Made by a program: the position numbers and the translations under genes
Notes under the pieces: model-generated
Database searches by the model: none
What the model was told of the DNA's origin: nothing
Seen by the model: only the letters and a program-made list of their open reading frames with translations
Assembly: GCF_019218885.1 (NCBI RefSeq)
Contig: NZ_JAHUWT010000004.1
Location: forward strand, 1 to 64,000
From: Bordetella sp. BOR01
GTDB lineage: Bacteria; Pseudomonadota; Gammaproteobacteria; Burkholderiales; Burkholderiaceae_B
Reading direction: 5' to 3'
DNA length: 64,000 nt
In this document: positions 34,157 through 44,627 of the stretch, piece after piece
How the letters are laid out: each line of letters begins with the position of its first letter
How positions within the stretch are numbered: position 1 is the stretch's first letter

Positions 34157-34462
34157 ATGGACAGCAGCGAGGCAACACAGTCCGAACTGGCAGCTCTGCG
34201 CGCCGAGATCGACGAAATCGACCAGCAGATCATGCTATTGCTGGGTGTGCGCTTCCGATGCACCGACATGATCGGCGAACTGAAGCAAGCACACGGACTC
34301 GATCCGGCCGACCCCCAACGGGCGGCCCAGCAGATCGACCGCATCCGCCACCTTGCCATCGATGCGGGTGTGCCGCCCGACCTGGCGGCCACCGTGCTGC
34401 GCGCCATTATCGATACGGTGGTAGACCATCACCGCCAACAGCGCGAGCGACGCTATTCCTGA
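34157..34462 (+). CDS. stand-alone chorismate mutase (AroQ class)
   Basis: A 101-residue all-helical AroQ-type protein converting chorismate to prephenate or, as in PchB-like members, acting on isochorismate. The family signature is LRAEIDEIDQQIMLLLGVRFRCTDMIGELK. The C-terminal helix includes VLRAIIDTVVDHHRQQ. There is no prephenate dehydratase domain and no signal peptide, so it is the cytoplasmic monofunctional form. It begins 5 bases after uvrD, probably co-transcribed. Confidence 0.88.
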   Translation: MDSSEATQSELAALRAEIDEIDQQIMLLLGVRFRCTDMIGELKQAHGLDPADPQRAAQQIDRIRHLAIDAGVPPDLAATVLRAIIDTVVDHHRQQRERRYS

Positions 34463-34478
34463 CCTGCGTGCGGTTTCG

Positions 34479-34817
34479 TCATAGCTGCACGTACACCATC
34501 CCATTTTCGATCTTGACCGGATAGCTGCGAATATCCTGCGTCAGCGGCGCGCACAGCGCCTTGCCGGTGCGCACATCGAAGCGGCCCTGGTGCAGTGGGC
34601 ATTCGATCTCATGGCCTTCCAGAAAGCCATCGCAAAGACGGGCCAGGCCGTGGGTGCACAGATTGTCGGTGGCATATACGGCATCGCCCACCGCATACAA
34701 AGCAAGCTCGTGCCCGCCGGCTTGGCACGGTGTCACATCGTCTGCCGCCAGTTCGCTATGCGGCAGGGCTTCAATCCAACAGCCTGCCGTCATGGGCGGG
34801 GTTTCGGTATCTGGCAT
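34479..34817 (-). CDS. Rieske [2Fe-2S] ferredoxin of ring-hydroxylating oxygenase (NagAb-like)
   Basis: A 112-residue Rieske ferredoxin. The cluster ligands are C54-x-H56 in LCTHGLARL and C73-x2-H76 in ECPLHQG. Such proteins carry electrons from a reductase to the oxygenase of aromatic ring hydroxylases; in nag-type systems the ferredoxin serves both naphthalene dioxygenase and salicylate 5-hydroxylase. It starts 9 bases after the small oxygenase subunit gene, the third gene of the unit. No reductase gene is present next to it. Confidence 0.92.
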   Translation of the reverse strand: MPDTETPPMTAGCWIEALPHSELAADDVTPCQAGGHELALYAVGDAVYATDNLCTHGLARLCDGFLEGHEIECPLHQGRFDVRTGKALCAPLTQDIRSYPVKIENGMVYVQL

Positions 34818-34826
34818 GGGCGGAAC

Positions 34827-35300
34827 CTAGAGCGGGTAGATCAATGAATTGGGAATCAGCTCGCTGTCGAAGACGCATTGCCGCGATACGAATTTCAGGC
34901 CCTGCGGCGTTTGTTCAATGACGTCCAGGTAGCGCCCGACATTGAACACCGTAGTCGGCTGGCTGGGCTTGGTACGAAATACCGCATAGCTGGCTTCCGA
35001 TTCGATCTTTCTACCGTCGGCCGACAGTATGCGTGGTGCGCCAATGACATGATGCTGGTAGTAAGGGTCATGGAAGATGGTTTCGCTGATGGCGTAGACC
35101 CGGTCCTGCAGCATGGCCTTGCTTTCGAAGGCCAGCGTGGCCAGCGGAAAGCCGCGTTCATGATTCTCGCGCGGCACGATGCGATAGACGCAATCGTCGG
35201 TGAAGAACTCCGGCCATCGCTGCCATTGGCCGGCGTCCACCACGGCCGCATAATCGGTGTAAAGGCGCACCAGCGAATGATAAGTCTGGAAATCGACCAT
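34827..35300 (-). CDS. nagH: salicylate 5-hydroxylase-like small oxygenase subunit
   Basis: A 157-residue beta subunit of ring-hydroxylating oxygenases (NTF2-like fold): MVDFQTYHSLVRLYTDYAA, then FFTDDCVYRIVPRENHERG and the C-terminal SRQCVFDSELIPNSLIYPL. It forms a structural alpha3-beta3 or similar complex with the preceding large subunit. Its ribosome site GGAGG lies within the last codons of that gene, and only 5 bases separate them. Assignment to salicylate 5-hydroxylase follows the large subunit and the regulator. Confidence 0.88.
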   Translation of the reverse strand: MVDFQTYHSLVRLYTDYAAVVDAGQWQRWPEFFTDDCVYRIVPRENHERGFPLATLAFESKAMLQDRVYAISETIFHDPYYQHHVIGAPRILSADGRKIESEASYAVFRTKPSQPTTVFNVGRYLDVIEQTPQGLKFVSRQCVFDSELIPNSLIYPL

Positions 35301-35305
35301 CTTCG

Positions 35306-36559
35306 TCAGGCCTCCATGATGCGTCGCCAATAGGCGTACATGCCGCGTATCAAGGTCTCTGTCACCATGTGGTCGGTGTTCTCTACCGTGCGCCCGCCCA
35401 GTTCGGCCAGTGCGCGGTGCTGCGGCTTCTGCTTGAAACCGGCCTGCGACAGTTCGATGACTTCGCCATCGTCGGCCGACACGAATCCGGCCGGACCGAA
35501 CAGATTGGCCTGCCGCAAGCGGCGGCGCGTCATGTCGGGCGTATCGTCGGCAAACCCGAAATGGGTCCAGACAAAATCGAATGCGTCGTGGCCGACGGGC
35601 TGGATGTGTCGCGTCGACAGCGAATTGACCTGCTGCTGGATGACTAGGCTGGGAAACAAGGTCATCAGCACGGCGGTCGGGCCGTTCCACCAAGGTTCGG
35701 GCACGATGTCCAGGAAACGGTCATCGTTGAGCTGCATCTGCTCTTTGAAGCTGGACACCCCCTGCGTGGCAGAACCCTTGCCACCTTGGCCACGGGTGGA
35801 AATCATGGCGGCGTGGCGAAAATGCCGGTCCATCTTCAATTCGGACCGGTTATCGGCGCGCCACAGGCCGAACGTGACGAACCAGGTATGCAGCAAACCG
35901 GGGTGGTAGGGGTCTTTGATGTTCTCTTGCATCAGTTTCCAGTTGCCCCCGATGCGCTGGCGGCTGTAGCCATGCACCATCAATTGCCGGCCATCGAAGA
36001 CGCGATCGAAATAATGCAGGATATCGGGGCCCAGGAAGTCTTCCAGGGGCTCGAGCTGGTGATCGAACGACGCAAACACCACGCCATGCCGGCAGCTTAC
36101 GGCCAGTTGGTTCAGGCTGTGTTCGGCCGGGTCGAAGTCTGGCGGCATGCCGCCATTGACGCGCCCGTCCTGCTTGATGCCGCGCCGCAGGGGCACGCCG
36201 ATCAGCTTGCCCTGCAGGTCGTAGTTCCATTGGTGATAGGGGCAGACGAATTCGGTGCGGTGCCCGGCGCGTTCGCGGCAGAATTGCACGCCCCGATGCG
36301 CGCACACGTTTTCCAGCACGCGCACCGCTCCGTCCGCATCGCGCACCATGATGACAGACCGCTCGCCAATGGCGGTGCGCTTGAAATCGCCCGGTTGCGC
36401 GATTTCGGCCTCCAGGCCGACGTAATTCCAGTGCCCGCGGTAGAAAAAACGTTCCATCTCGCGCGCATGCAGGGCCGAGTCGGTATACACGCCGAAGGGG
36501 ATCCGGCTGGTTCCATTGTCGGGCCATGCCACCGGGGCCAGAGAGGGCGCCGTGCTCAT
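35306..36559 (-). CDS. nagG: salicylate 5-hydroxylase-like large oxygenase subunit
   Basis: A 417-residue alpha subunit of a Rieske non-heme iron oxygenase. The Rieske site is C86-x-H88 and C106-x2-H109 (CAHRG, CPYHQW). The catalytic domain includes LMQENIKDPYHPGLLHTW with the iron-binding His/Asp region. The sequence matches remembered NagG (salicylate 5-hydroxylase) along almost its full length, including LEAEI-QPGDFKRT-IGERSVIMVRD, VFASFDH and HMVTETLIRGMY. Expected reaction: salicylate to gentisate with NADH-derived electrons. The start has GGAG six bases upstream. It is divergent from a NahR-type regulator. Confidence 0.9.
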   Translation of the reverse strand: MSTAPSLAPVAWPDNGTSRIPFGVYTDSALHAREMERFFYRGHWNYVGLEAEIAQPGDFKRTAIGERSVIMVRDADGAVRVLENVCAHRGVQFCRERAGHRTEFVCPYHQWNYDLQGKLIGVPLRRGIKQDGRVNGGMPPDFDPAEHSLNQLAVSCRHGVVFASFDHQLEPLEDFLGPDILHYFDRVFDGRQLMVHGYSRQRIGGNWKLMQENIKDPYHPGLLHTWFVTFGLWRADNRSELKMDRHFRHAAMISTRGQGGKGSATQGVSSFKEQMQLNDDRFLDIVPEPWWNGPTAVLMTLFPSLVIQQQVNSLSTRHIQPVGHDAFDFVWTHFGFADDTPDMTRRRLRQANLFGPAGFVSADDGEVIELSQAGFKQKPQHRALAELGGRTVENTDHMVTETLIRGMYAYWRRIMEA

Positions 36560-36667
36560 GGCGCGCTCCGGTTACAGGATGGGGCGGGGGGTGGCAGCCA
36601 GGCGTGGTGGCGCATGATGTCTCTCCATTTATGGTGCTTATGCGGCCATCATCGTGCGCGGCGCCGA

Positions 36668-36716
36668 ATTAATAAATAGAATTCGATGAATAAGCAAAAT
36701 AACCAAAATCAATAAT
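36668..36716. promoter_or_regulatory. candidate LysR operator/promoter region, nagG-nagR
   Basis: A sharply A/T-rich core in the 171-base divergent region, including ATTCATCGAATTC read on the minus strand, which loosely resembles the ATTCAT part of known NahR sites. Position fits a LysR activation site controlling nagG and autoregulating the regulator. Inference from context. Confidence 0.4.
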
Positions 36717-36730
36717 GGAGGAGACCAGGC

Positions 36731-37633
36731 ATGAATCTGAAAGACATCGACCTGAATTTGCTGGTCGTCTTCGAAGAGTTGCTCAAGCAGGGCAGTGTCT
36801 CGGCCGCCGCGGCCAGCCTGGGGGTATCGCAGCCCGGGGTCAGCAATGCCCTGAACCGGCTGCGCCGCCTGTTGGGCGATGACTTGTTCCTGCGCACCTC
36901 GCGCGGCATGGTCCCCACGCCCTATGCCGACGCGCTGGCTGAGCCGCTGGCCGGCGCGCTCGATGCTATCCGCGATACGCTCAATGCGCGCGCCGCCTTC
37001 GACCCGGCCAGCAGCCGGCGCGGCTTTGTCATTGGCGTAAGCGACGTGGGTGAAACCTATTTCCTGCCTCGGCTCATGCAGCACCTGGGCAGAAGCGCGC
37101 CGGGTGTCACCATCCGTACGGCGCGCACCACGTCCGTGGATGTGAAAGACGAAATGGAACGTGGCCGCATCGACCTGGCCATGGGGTTCCTGCCGGCCCT
37201 CAAGAGTGGATTCTTCCAGCGCCGCCTGTTTCGCCAGCCGTATGTCTGCCTGTTCCGCAGCGGGCACCCACTGGCCCGCGGCGCCGTGTCGCTGCGCCAG
37301 TTCCGGGCGGCCGAGCATGTGGCGATCCTGGCCGAGGGCACGGGGCACGGGGTGGTCGATGACATCATGCAGCGTGCCGGCGTCGCGCGCCGTATCCGTC
37401 TGACGGTTCCGCACTTCATGGCTGTCGGGCCGGTGCTGCAAAGCACCGATATGATCGCCGTGGTGCCGCTGCGCTTTGCCGATTGCGTCTGTGTACCGTT
37501 TGGCCTGGTCGCCGCGGCCTGTCCGGTCAAGATCCCCGAATCTGAAATCAATGTGTTCTGGCATGCGCGCAACCATCGCGAAGCAGCCAACCAGTGGCTG
37601 CGGCAAACGGTCGGCGACGTATTCGGCGAATAG
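36731..37633 (+). CDS. nagR: LysR-family regulator, NahR/NagR type
   Basis: A 300-residue LysR transcription factor. The winged HTH is at the N-terminus: DLNLLVVFEELLKQGSVSAAAASLGVSQPGVSNALNRLRRLLGD. The C-terminal periplasmic-binding-like domain contains SDVGETYFLPRLM, GFLPALKSGFFQRRLFRQPYVCLFR and VPHFMAVGPVLQSTDMIAVVP, which match NahR/NagR/DntR activators that respond to salicylate. It is divergent from nagGH and the ferredoxin gene and very likely their activator. A strong GGAGGAG ribosome site precedes the ATG. Confidence 0.9.
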   Translation: MNLKDIDLNLLVVFEELLKQGSVSAAAASLGVSQPGVSNALNRLRRLLGDDLFLRTSRGMVPTPYADALAEPLAGALDAIRDTLNARAAFDPASSRRGFVIGVSDVGETYFLPRLMQHLGRSAPGVTIRTARTTSVDVKDEMERGRIDLAMGFLPALKSGFFQRRLFRQPYVCLFRSGHPLARGAVSLRQFRAAEHVAILAEGTGHGVVDDIMQRAGVARRIRLTVPHFMAVGPVLQSTDMIAVVPLRFADCVCVPFGLVAAACPVKIPESEINVFWHARNHREAANQWLRQTVGDVFGE

Positions 37634-37670
37634 GCGCCGGGCAGCTTGGCAGGGCTGCGCCCGGGGCGCC
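37633..37670. other. GC-rich inverted repeat between nagR and ABC-F gene
   Basis: GGCGCCGGGCAGC and GCTGCGCCCGGGGCGCC form an imperfect long stem in the 39-base gap between two convergent genes, probably a shared transcription end signal. No T-tract. Confidence 0.45.
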
Positions 37671-37672
37671 AG

Positions 37673-39607
37673 CTAGCCGGCCTGCTGGATGTCTTCCAGT
37701 GCTTCCTGCAGTTCCAGCCAGCGCTCTTCCAGCGACTGCATGCGCTTGCCCAGTTCACCGTGTTCGGCCATGACCCGCTGGCGCTCGGCGCGGCGCGCGT
37801 CTGAATACAAGCCAGCGTCGGCGATGACCTCGTCCAGCTTCTGCAAGGCCGTGCGCGTCTTGTCCATGCCGGCCTCGACCTTGGCCAGTTCGGTCTCGAG
37901 AGGCTTGCGCAAGGCGGCAAGCCGCTGCCGCTGCTCGGCCTCGACCCGGCGCTGCGCCTTGCGGTTCACGGTTTCAGCGGCACCGGCCGGGTCGCGTGCT
38001 GCCGCATCGGCCGCTTTTTCCTCGGCGTTGCGGGCGGCCAGCCAGTCCCGGTAGTCTTCCAGGTCGCCATCGAATTCGCGTACGGCGCCGTCGGCCACGA
38101 TCCAGAAAGTGTCGACCGTGGTGCGCAGCAGATGCCGGTCGTGCGATACCAGCAGCATGCTGCCGGAAAATTCCGCCAGCGCGGTGGCCAGCGCTTCGCG
38201 TGTTTCCACATCCAGGTGGTTGCTGGGTTCGTCCAGCAGCAGCAGATTGGGCTTCTGCCACACGATCAGCGCCAGGGCCAGGCGAGCTTTCTCGCCGCCC
38301 GACATCGGCCCCACCAGGCCGGTGGCGGCCTCGCCTGAAAACCCGAAGCCACCCAGGTAGTTGCGCAATTCCTGTTCGCGGGTGTCGGGGGCCAGCCGCG
38401 CCAGATGGGCCAGCGGTGTGGCGTCCAGGTCCAGCATGTCGAGCTGGTGCTGGTGGAAATAGCCGATCGCCAACCCGCGCGAGGCGCGCCGCTGGCCGGC
38501 CTGCACCGGTAGTTCTTCAGCCAGGGTCTTGATCAGCGTGCTCTTGCCGGCGCCGTTGGCACCCAATATGCCGATGCGGCTGCCGGCGCGAACCATCAGT
38601 GTCACGTCGCGCAGTATGGGCACCGCCTGGCCGGCCGCATCGCTGTAGCCGGCGGACAGGTGCTCCAGTGCCAGCAGCGGGTCGGGCATGTGGTCGGGCG
38701 AGGGGATGCGGATGTCGATGCCGGCTTCGGCGTGCAGCGGCGCCAGGGCCTCCATGCGCGCCAGCGCCTTGACGCGGCTTTGTGCCTGTTTGGCTTTGCT
38801 GGCCTTGGCCTTGAAGCGGTCGATAAAGCCCTGCAGCCGTGCCGTCTCGCGCGCCTGCCGCTCATGCGCCAGGCTGGTCTGGCGCAGGCGCTCGGCGCGC
38901 TGGGTCAGGAAGTCCTGGTAGCCGCCGCGATATCGCACCAGCTTGCCATGGTCGAAATGCAGGATGGCACGCGCCACCGCGTCCAGGAATTCGGTGTCGT
39001 GCGAAATCAACAGCACCGTGCCAGGGTAGGCTGCCAGCCATTTCTCGAGCCACAGCATCGCATCCAGGTCGAGGTGGTTGGTGGGTTCGTCCAGCAACAG
39101 CAGGTCGGACGGTGCCATCAGCGCGCGGGCCAGCGCCAGGCGCATGCGCCAGCCGCCCGAGAAGCTGGCCACCGGCTGCATCCATTCGTGCGGCTTGAAA
39201 CCCAGGCCGGCCAGCAACTGTTCGGCGCGCGAGGCCGCGCTCCAGGCACCGGCCTCGACCAGTGCGGATTCCGCCTCGGCAATCTGGGTGCCCTGGTCGT
39301 CACGCAGGGTGGCGCGCTGGGCTTGCAGATGCCGCAGGTGGGTATCGCCGTCGATCACGAACTCGCGTGCCGGCCGCGCATCGGCGGCCAGTTCCTGCTG
39401 CACGCTGGCAATGCGCCAGCCGGCCGGCAGGTCTATGTTGCCCGCGTCCAGGTCCAGCGCGCCGGTCAGCAGGGCGAACAGCGACGACTTGCCGGCCCCG
39501 TTCTTGCCGACGATGCCGACCCGTTCGCCTGGATGCACGACAAAGTCCGCGCCGTCGAGCAGCACCTTGGTGCCGCGGCGCAAGGTCAATCCAGAAGCGC
39601 GTATCAC
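37673..39607 (-). CDS. ABC-F family ATPase (YheS-like)
   Basis: A 644-residue soluble protein with two ABC domains and no membrane segment, the ABC-F class that acts on ribosomes as translation factors. The first domain has GIVGKNGAGKSSLFALL, FSGGWRMRLALARALM and LLLLDEPTNHLDLDAM. An Arg/Lys-rich linker follows (RLQGFIDRFKAKASKAKQAQSRVKAL). The second domain has GILGANGAGKSTLIKTL, MSGGEKARLALALIVW and LLLLDEPSNHLDVET. A coiled-coil C-terminus ends the protein. It starts at GTG 39607, overlapping the prmB stop by four bases. It resembles E. coli YheS more than EttA or Uup. Confidence 0.92.
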   Translation of the reverse strand: MIRASGLTLRRGTKVLLDGADFVVHPGERVGIVGKNGAGKSSLFALLTGALDLDAGNIDLPAGWRIASVQQELAADARPAREFVIDGDTHLRHLQAQRATLRDDQGTQIAEAESALVEAGAWSAASRAEQLLAGLGFKPHEWMQPVASFSGGWRMRLALARALMAPSDLLLLDEPTNHLDLDAMLWLEKWLAAYPGTVLLISHDTEFLDAVARAILHFDHGKLVRYRGGYQDFLTQRAERLRQTSLAHERQARETARLQGFIDRFKAKASKAKQAQSRVKALARMEALAPLHAEAGIDIRIPSPDHMPDPLLALEHLSAGYSDAAGQAVPILRDVTLMVRAGSRIGILGANGAGKSTLIKTLAEELPVQAGQRRASRGLAIGYFHQHQLDMLDLDATPLAHLARLAPDTREQELRNYLGGFGFSGEAATGLVGPMSGGEKARLALALIVWQKPNLLLLDEPSNHLDVETREALATALAEFSGSMLLVSHDRHLLRTTVDTFWIVADGAVREFDGDLEDYRDWLAARNAEEKAADAAARDPAGAAETVNRKAQRRVEAEQRQRLAALRKPLETELAKVEAGMDKTRTALQKLDEVIADAGLYSDARRAERQRVMAEHGELGKRMQSLEERWLELQEALEDIQQAG

Positions 39608-40512
39608 GGGGCAGAGGAATCCTGGAACAGTTGCTCGCGGGTAAGCAGCAATATCTGGTCGCTGGCGGCTTCGGTATCCGGCCATACGGGCTGCAGATGC
39701 GGGAAGGCCGCCTCGAAGTGCGGGCGTTCGTGGCCGATTTCCAGCACCAGCACGCCCCGGGGCGCCAGATATCGGAGAGCCGCCTGCAGAATGCGCCGCA
39801 CCAGGTCCATGCCGTCGACGCCGCCAGCCAGCGCCAGGGCGGGCTCATGGCGGTATTCATCGGGCAGGGCGGCCATCGACGAACTGTTCACGTAGGGCGG
39901 GTTGCATACGATCACGTCATAGGCATGGGCCGGCAACTGATCGAACAGGTCGCTGCGGTGCAGGGTCAGTTGCTCTTGCAGGCCATAGTCGGCGACGTTG
40001 CGGCGCGCCACATCCAGGGCGTCGTCGGACACATCCACGGCATCGACCCGCGCATCGGGAAAGGCCAGCGCCGCCAATATCGCCAGGCAGCCCGAGCCCG
40101 TGCACATGTCCAGTACGGCTTGCACGGATTCGGGTTCGATCCAGGGCGCCAGGCCCTGTTCGAGCAATTCGGCGATGGGTGAACGGGGCACGATGACGCG
40201 CGCGTCGACGTAGAAGCGATGGCCGCACAGCCAGGCCTCTTGGGTCAGGTAGGCGGCGGGCAGGCGTTCGGCCACGCGCCGGTCCAGCAATTCGAGTACG
40301 CGGGCGCGCTCTTGCGGCAGGACGCGCGCATCCAGGAACGGATCGAGCGTATCCAACGGCAGGTGCAGGGCGTGCAGCACCAGGTAGACGGCTTCGTCCC
40401 AGGCATTGTCGCTGCCGTGGCCCAGCGCGACGCCGGATTCGCGCAGGCGCGATACGCCATAGCGGATCAAGTCGCGCAGCGTCTGCAATTCAGAGCGGGA
40501 AGATAAGGGCAT
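39604..40512 (-). CDS. prmB: 50S ribosomal protein L3 N5-glutamine methyltransferase
   Basis: SAM-dependent methyltransferase modifying a Gln of ribosomal protein L3. The 302-residue protein has the helical N-terminal domain, then the SAM site VLDMCTGSGCLAILAAL and the diagnostic NPPY motif in VIVCNPPYVN that binds the glutamine. It differs from PrmC (release-factor enzyme) in its N-terminal part (VPRSPIAELLEQGL fits PrmB). It sits between dapE and the ABC-F gene, 10 bases after the dapE stop, likely one operon. Confidence 0.93.
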   Translation of the reverse strand: MPLSSRSELQTLRDLIRYGVSRLRESGVALGHGSDNAWDEAVYLVLHALHLPLDTLDPFLDARVLPQERARVLELLDRRVAERLPAAYLTQEAWLCGHRFYVDARVIVPRSPIAELLEQGLAPWIEPESVQAVLDMCTGSGCLAILAALAFPDARVDAVDVSDDALDVARRNVADYGLQEQLTLHRSDLFDQLPAHAYDVIVCNPPYVNSSSMAALPDEYRHEPALALAGGVDGMDLVRRILQAALRYLAPRGVLVLEIGHERPHFEAAFPHLQPVWPDTEAASDQILLLTREQLFQDSSAP

Positions 40513-40522
40513 AAGTGGATGG

Positions 40523-42486
<1,964 letters not shown>

Positions 42487-42515
42487 AACGGCTCAGTTAT
42501 CAAAGAAAGGGTTGA

Positions 42516-43712
42516 TCAAAGCGTGGTGCGGGCAAATTGGGCAATCCGGCCGGCGGCTTCGACGCATTGCGCCAGTGGCGCCACCAGCGCGATACGGATC
42601 CGGCCCTGCCCGGGGTTGGTTCCGTGCGCTTCACGCGCCAGGTAGCTGCCGGGCAGGACGGTTACGCCGGTGCGGGCGTAGAGGTCGCGGGCAAAGGCCG
42701 TGTCCGAACCGGGCACGGCCACCCACAAGTAGAACGACGCCTGCGGGTAGTCGACATCGAGTGCAGGCTGCAACAGCGGAACGACCGCCGCGAACTTGTC
42801 GCGGTACTGGGTGCGATTCTCGCGCACATGGTCTTCATCGTTCCAGGCGGCGATGCTAGCCGCCGACACGACAGGGCTCATGGCGCTGCCATGATACGTA
42901 CGGTACAGCAGGAAGCGGGCCATCAAGGCGGCATCGCCGGCCACGAAGCCCGAGCGCAGCCCGGGCACATTCGAGCGCTTGGACAGGCTGGAGAACACCA
43001 CCAGGTTCTTGTAGTCGTCGCGTCCCAGGCGACGAGCGGCCTGCAGCGCGCCCAGCGGCGCATCGCCTTCGTTGAAATAGATCTCGGAATAACACTCGTC
43101 AGAGGCGATGGCAAAGCCATGGCGATCCGACAGTTCGAACAAGGTGCGCCAGTCGTCCAGCGACATCACATTGCCGGCCGGATTGCCCGGTGTGCAGACA
43201 AACACCAGGCGGGTGCGCTGCCAGGCCTCGGCGGGCACGCCGAGCCAGTCGCAGCCGAAGTTGCGGGCCGGATCGGCATTGACGTAGTAGGGCTGGGCCC
43301 CGGCCAGCAACGCCGCGCCTTCGTAGATCTGGTAGAAAGGGTTGGGGCACACCACCAGCGGCTGGTCGGCAGCATCGACGACCGTCTGGGCGAAGGCGAA
43401 CAGCGCTTCGCGCGAGCCCAGCACGGGCAGCACCTGGGTGTCGATATCGGGTGCAGGGATGCTGTAGCGCCGCGCCAGCCACTGCGAAATGGCCACGCGC
43501 AGCGCCGGCTCGCCTTTGGTGGCGGGATACACCGACAGGCCTGCGAGATTGGCGCACAGCGCTTGCGCCACGCAAGGCGGTGCCGCGTGCTTGGGCTCGC
43601 CGATCGACAAATCGATCGGCGTCAGGCCGGCCGGCGCAGGGCCGGCTGATTCAAGCAGCGTCCGCAGTTTGGTGAAGGGATAGGGGTGCAGGGCATCAAG
43701 GCGCGAGTTCAT
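42516..43712 (-). CDS. dapC: N-succinyl-diaminopimelate aminotransferase
   Basis: PLP-dependent class I aminotransferase using glutamate to make N-succinyl-LL-diaminopimelate. The 398-residue enzyme has VCTPGNPAGNVM, SDECYSEIYF and the PLP-binding Lys in FSSLSKRSNVPGLRSG, with the Arg of the carboxylate clamp near the C-terminus. DapC as a dedicated enzyme was characterised in Bordetella pertussis at a dapC-dapD-dapE locus; the same order occurs here. The start at 43712 gives the conserved MNSRLDALHPYPF. Confidence 0.95.
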   Translation of the reverse strand: MNSRLDALHPYPFTKLRTLLESAGPAPAGLTPIDLSIGEPKHAAPPCVAQALCANLAGLSVYPATKGEPALRVAISQWLARRYSIPAPDIDTQVLPVLGSREALFAFAQTVVDAADQPLVVCPNPFYQIYEGAALLAGAQPYYVNADPARNFGCDWLGVPAEAWQRTRLVFVCTPGNPAGNVMSLDDWRTLFELSDRHGFAIASDECYSEIYFNEGDAPLGALQAARRLGRDDYKNLVVFSSLSKRSNVPGLRSGFVAGDAALMARFLLYRTYHGSAMSPVVSAASIAAWNDEDHVRENRTQYRDKFAAVVPLLQPALDVDYPQASFYLWVAVPGSDTAFARDLYARTGVTVLPGSYLAREAHGTNPGQGRIRIALVAPLAQCVEAAGRIAQFARTTL

Positions 43713-43757
43713 GGCGCAAGATTTTAGCAAGCAAGCTACAATACCGGGCTTGGCTTT

Positions 43758-43844
43758 GCGAAGGTGGCGAAATTGGTAGACGCACCAGGTTTAGGTCCTG
43801 ACGCCGTAACAGGTGTGCGGGTTCGAGTCCCGCCCTTCGCACCA
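43758..43844 (+). tRNA. tRNA-Leu (UAG anticodon)
   Basis: Class II tRNA with a long variable arm. Acceptor GCGAAGG (43758-43764) pairs with CCTTCGC (43834-43840); discriminator A and encoded CCA follow. Anticodon loop TTTAGGT carries TAG at 43792-43794, decoding CUA/CUN leucine. The variable arm is about 12 bases and the T loop TTCGAGT is intact. The outermost pair of the anticodon stem is a C-A mismatch. It is divergent from dapC. Confidence 0.96.
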
Positions 43845-43913
43845 GTTCTTTGCCGGCCCGCCTTTGGCGCGGACGGCCTCAATCGGACCGGATAGTCGGG
43901 CAGGGTAGCCGCG

Positions 43914-44219
43914 TTGCAACACTACGAATATCTTTTCTGGGCCATGGCTGCCGTGGTTGCGTCGGCCCTGGCAGGCGGTGCATTGCTGGGCCGCTGCGCC
44001 ACCACCGGCCGCAGCCTGGCCGGTGTAGCCGTATTGTCGTTGGCGGTGCTGGCCGCAGTAGGCTACCTGGCGGCACAGGCCGGGCTTGGCGACATCGTGG
44101 CGTTGCTGGCCGTGGCTGCCTTCATGTTCTCGCTGGTAATCGGCACCGCGGCCACCCTGGTGTCGCGCAAAGTATGGCGCCGCCGGCTGGCCAGGCATTC
44201 TCCGGCCGGCCCGTCCTGA
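43914..44219 (+). CDS. small hypothetical membrane protein
   Basis: A 101-residue protein dominated by three hydrophobic segments (about residues 8-25, 33-53 and 60-82) and ending in a basic cytosolic-looking tail (SRKVWRRRLARHSPAGPS). The best start is TTG 43914, after an AGGGTAG; an ATG at 43944 lacks a ribosome site and would delete half of the first helix. It follows tRNA-Leu by 70 bases and converges on the DUF2513-like gene. No recognised family. Confidence 0.7.
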   Translation: MQHYEYLFWAMAAVVASALAGGALLGRCATTGRSLAGVAVLSLAVLAAVGYLAAQAGLGDIVALLAVAAFMFSLVIGTAATLVSRKVWRRRLARHSPAGPS

Positions 44220-44232
44220 CCTGCCTTCGACA

Positions 44233-44529
44233 TCAATCGTCGTCGTCTTCATCGTCTTCATCGTCGTCCTGCTGGTCCAGCGCATCGTGGCCTTTCCAGG
44301 TCAGGCGCCATTGCGTGGCGTCCGGGCTGCCATCCTGCTCACCCGAGGCAGCCGTGATCAGCCCCGCATCGGCCAGAATATCCAGATGATGGGCAATCGT
44401 CGCGGTCGGTGGCGCATCGGGCATGCTGGCCTGCACCGCTGTCTCGATATCCGCGTGCGACAACGACGCGGCATCGGCGTCGCGCAGTTCGCCCAGTATG
44501 GTCACCACTAGATCAAAATCGCGTTGCAT
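44233..44529 (-). CDS. DUF2513-like winged-helix small protein with acidic tail
   Basis: A 98-residue protein starting MQRDFDLVVTILGELRD, which resembles the first helix of DUF2513 proteins. The middle looks like a winged helix (TIAHHLDILADAGLITAA, then WRLTWKGHDALD). The last 11 residues are nearly all Asp/Glu. ATG 44529 has a perfect GGAGG seven bases upstream. Such proteins are often phage- or island-linked, but nothing else here suggests a mobile element. DNA binding is inference. Confidence 0.75.
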   Translation of the reverse strand: MQRDFDLVVTILGELRDADAASLSHADIETAVQASMPDAPPTATIAHHLDILADAGLITAASGEQDGSPDATQWRLTWKGHDALDQQDDDEDDEDDDD

Positions 44530-44627
44530 GGCTGGTTCCTCCGGTTTTGTGTGGCCAGTGGACACCATACCAGCAGTACAGTAGGGCTGGTATAGTCGCG
44601 TCCCCGCGCACCAAAGAATGTATCGAC

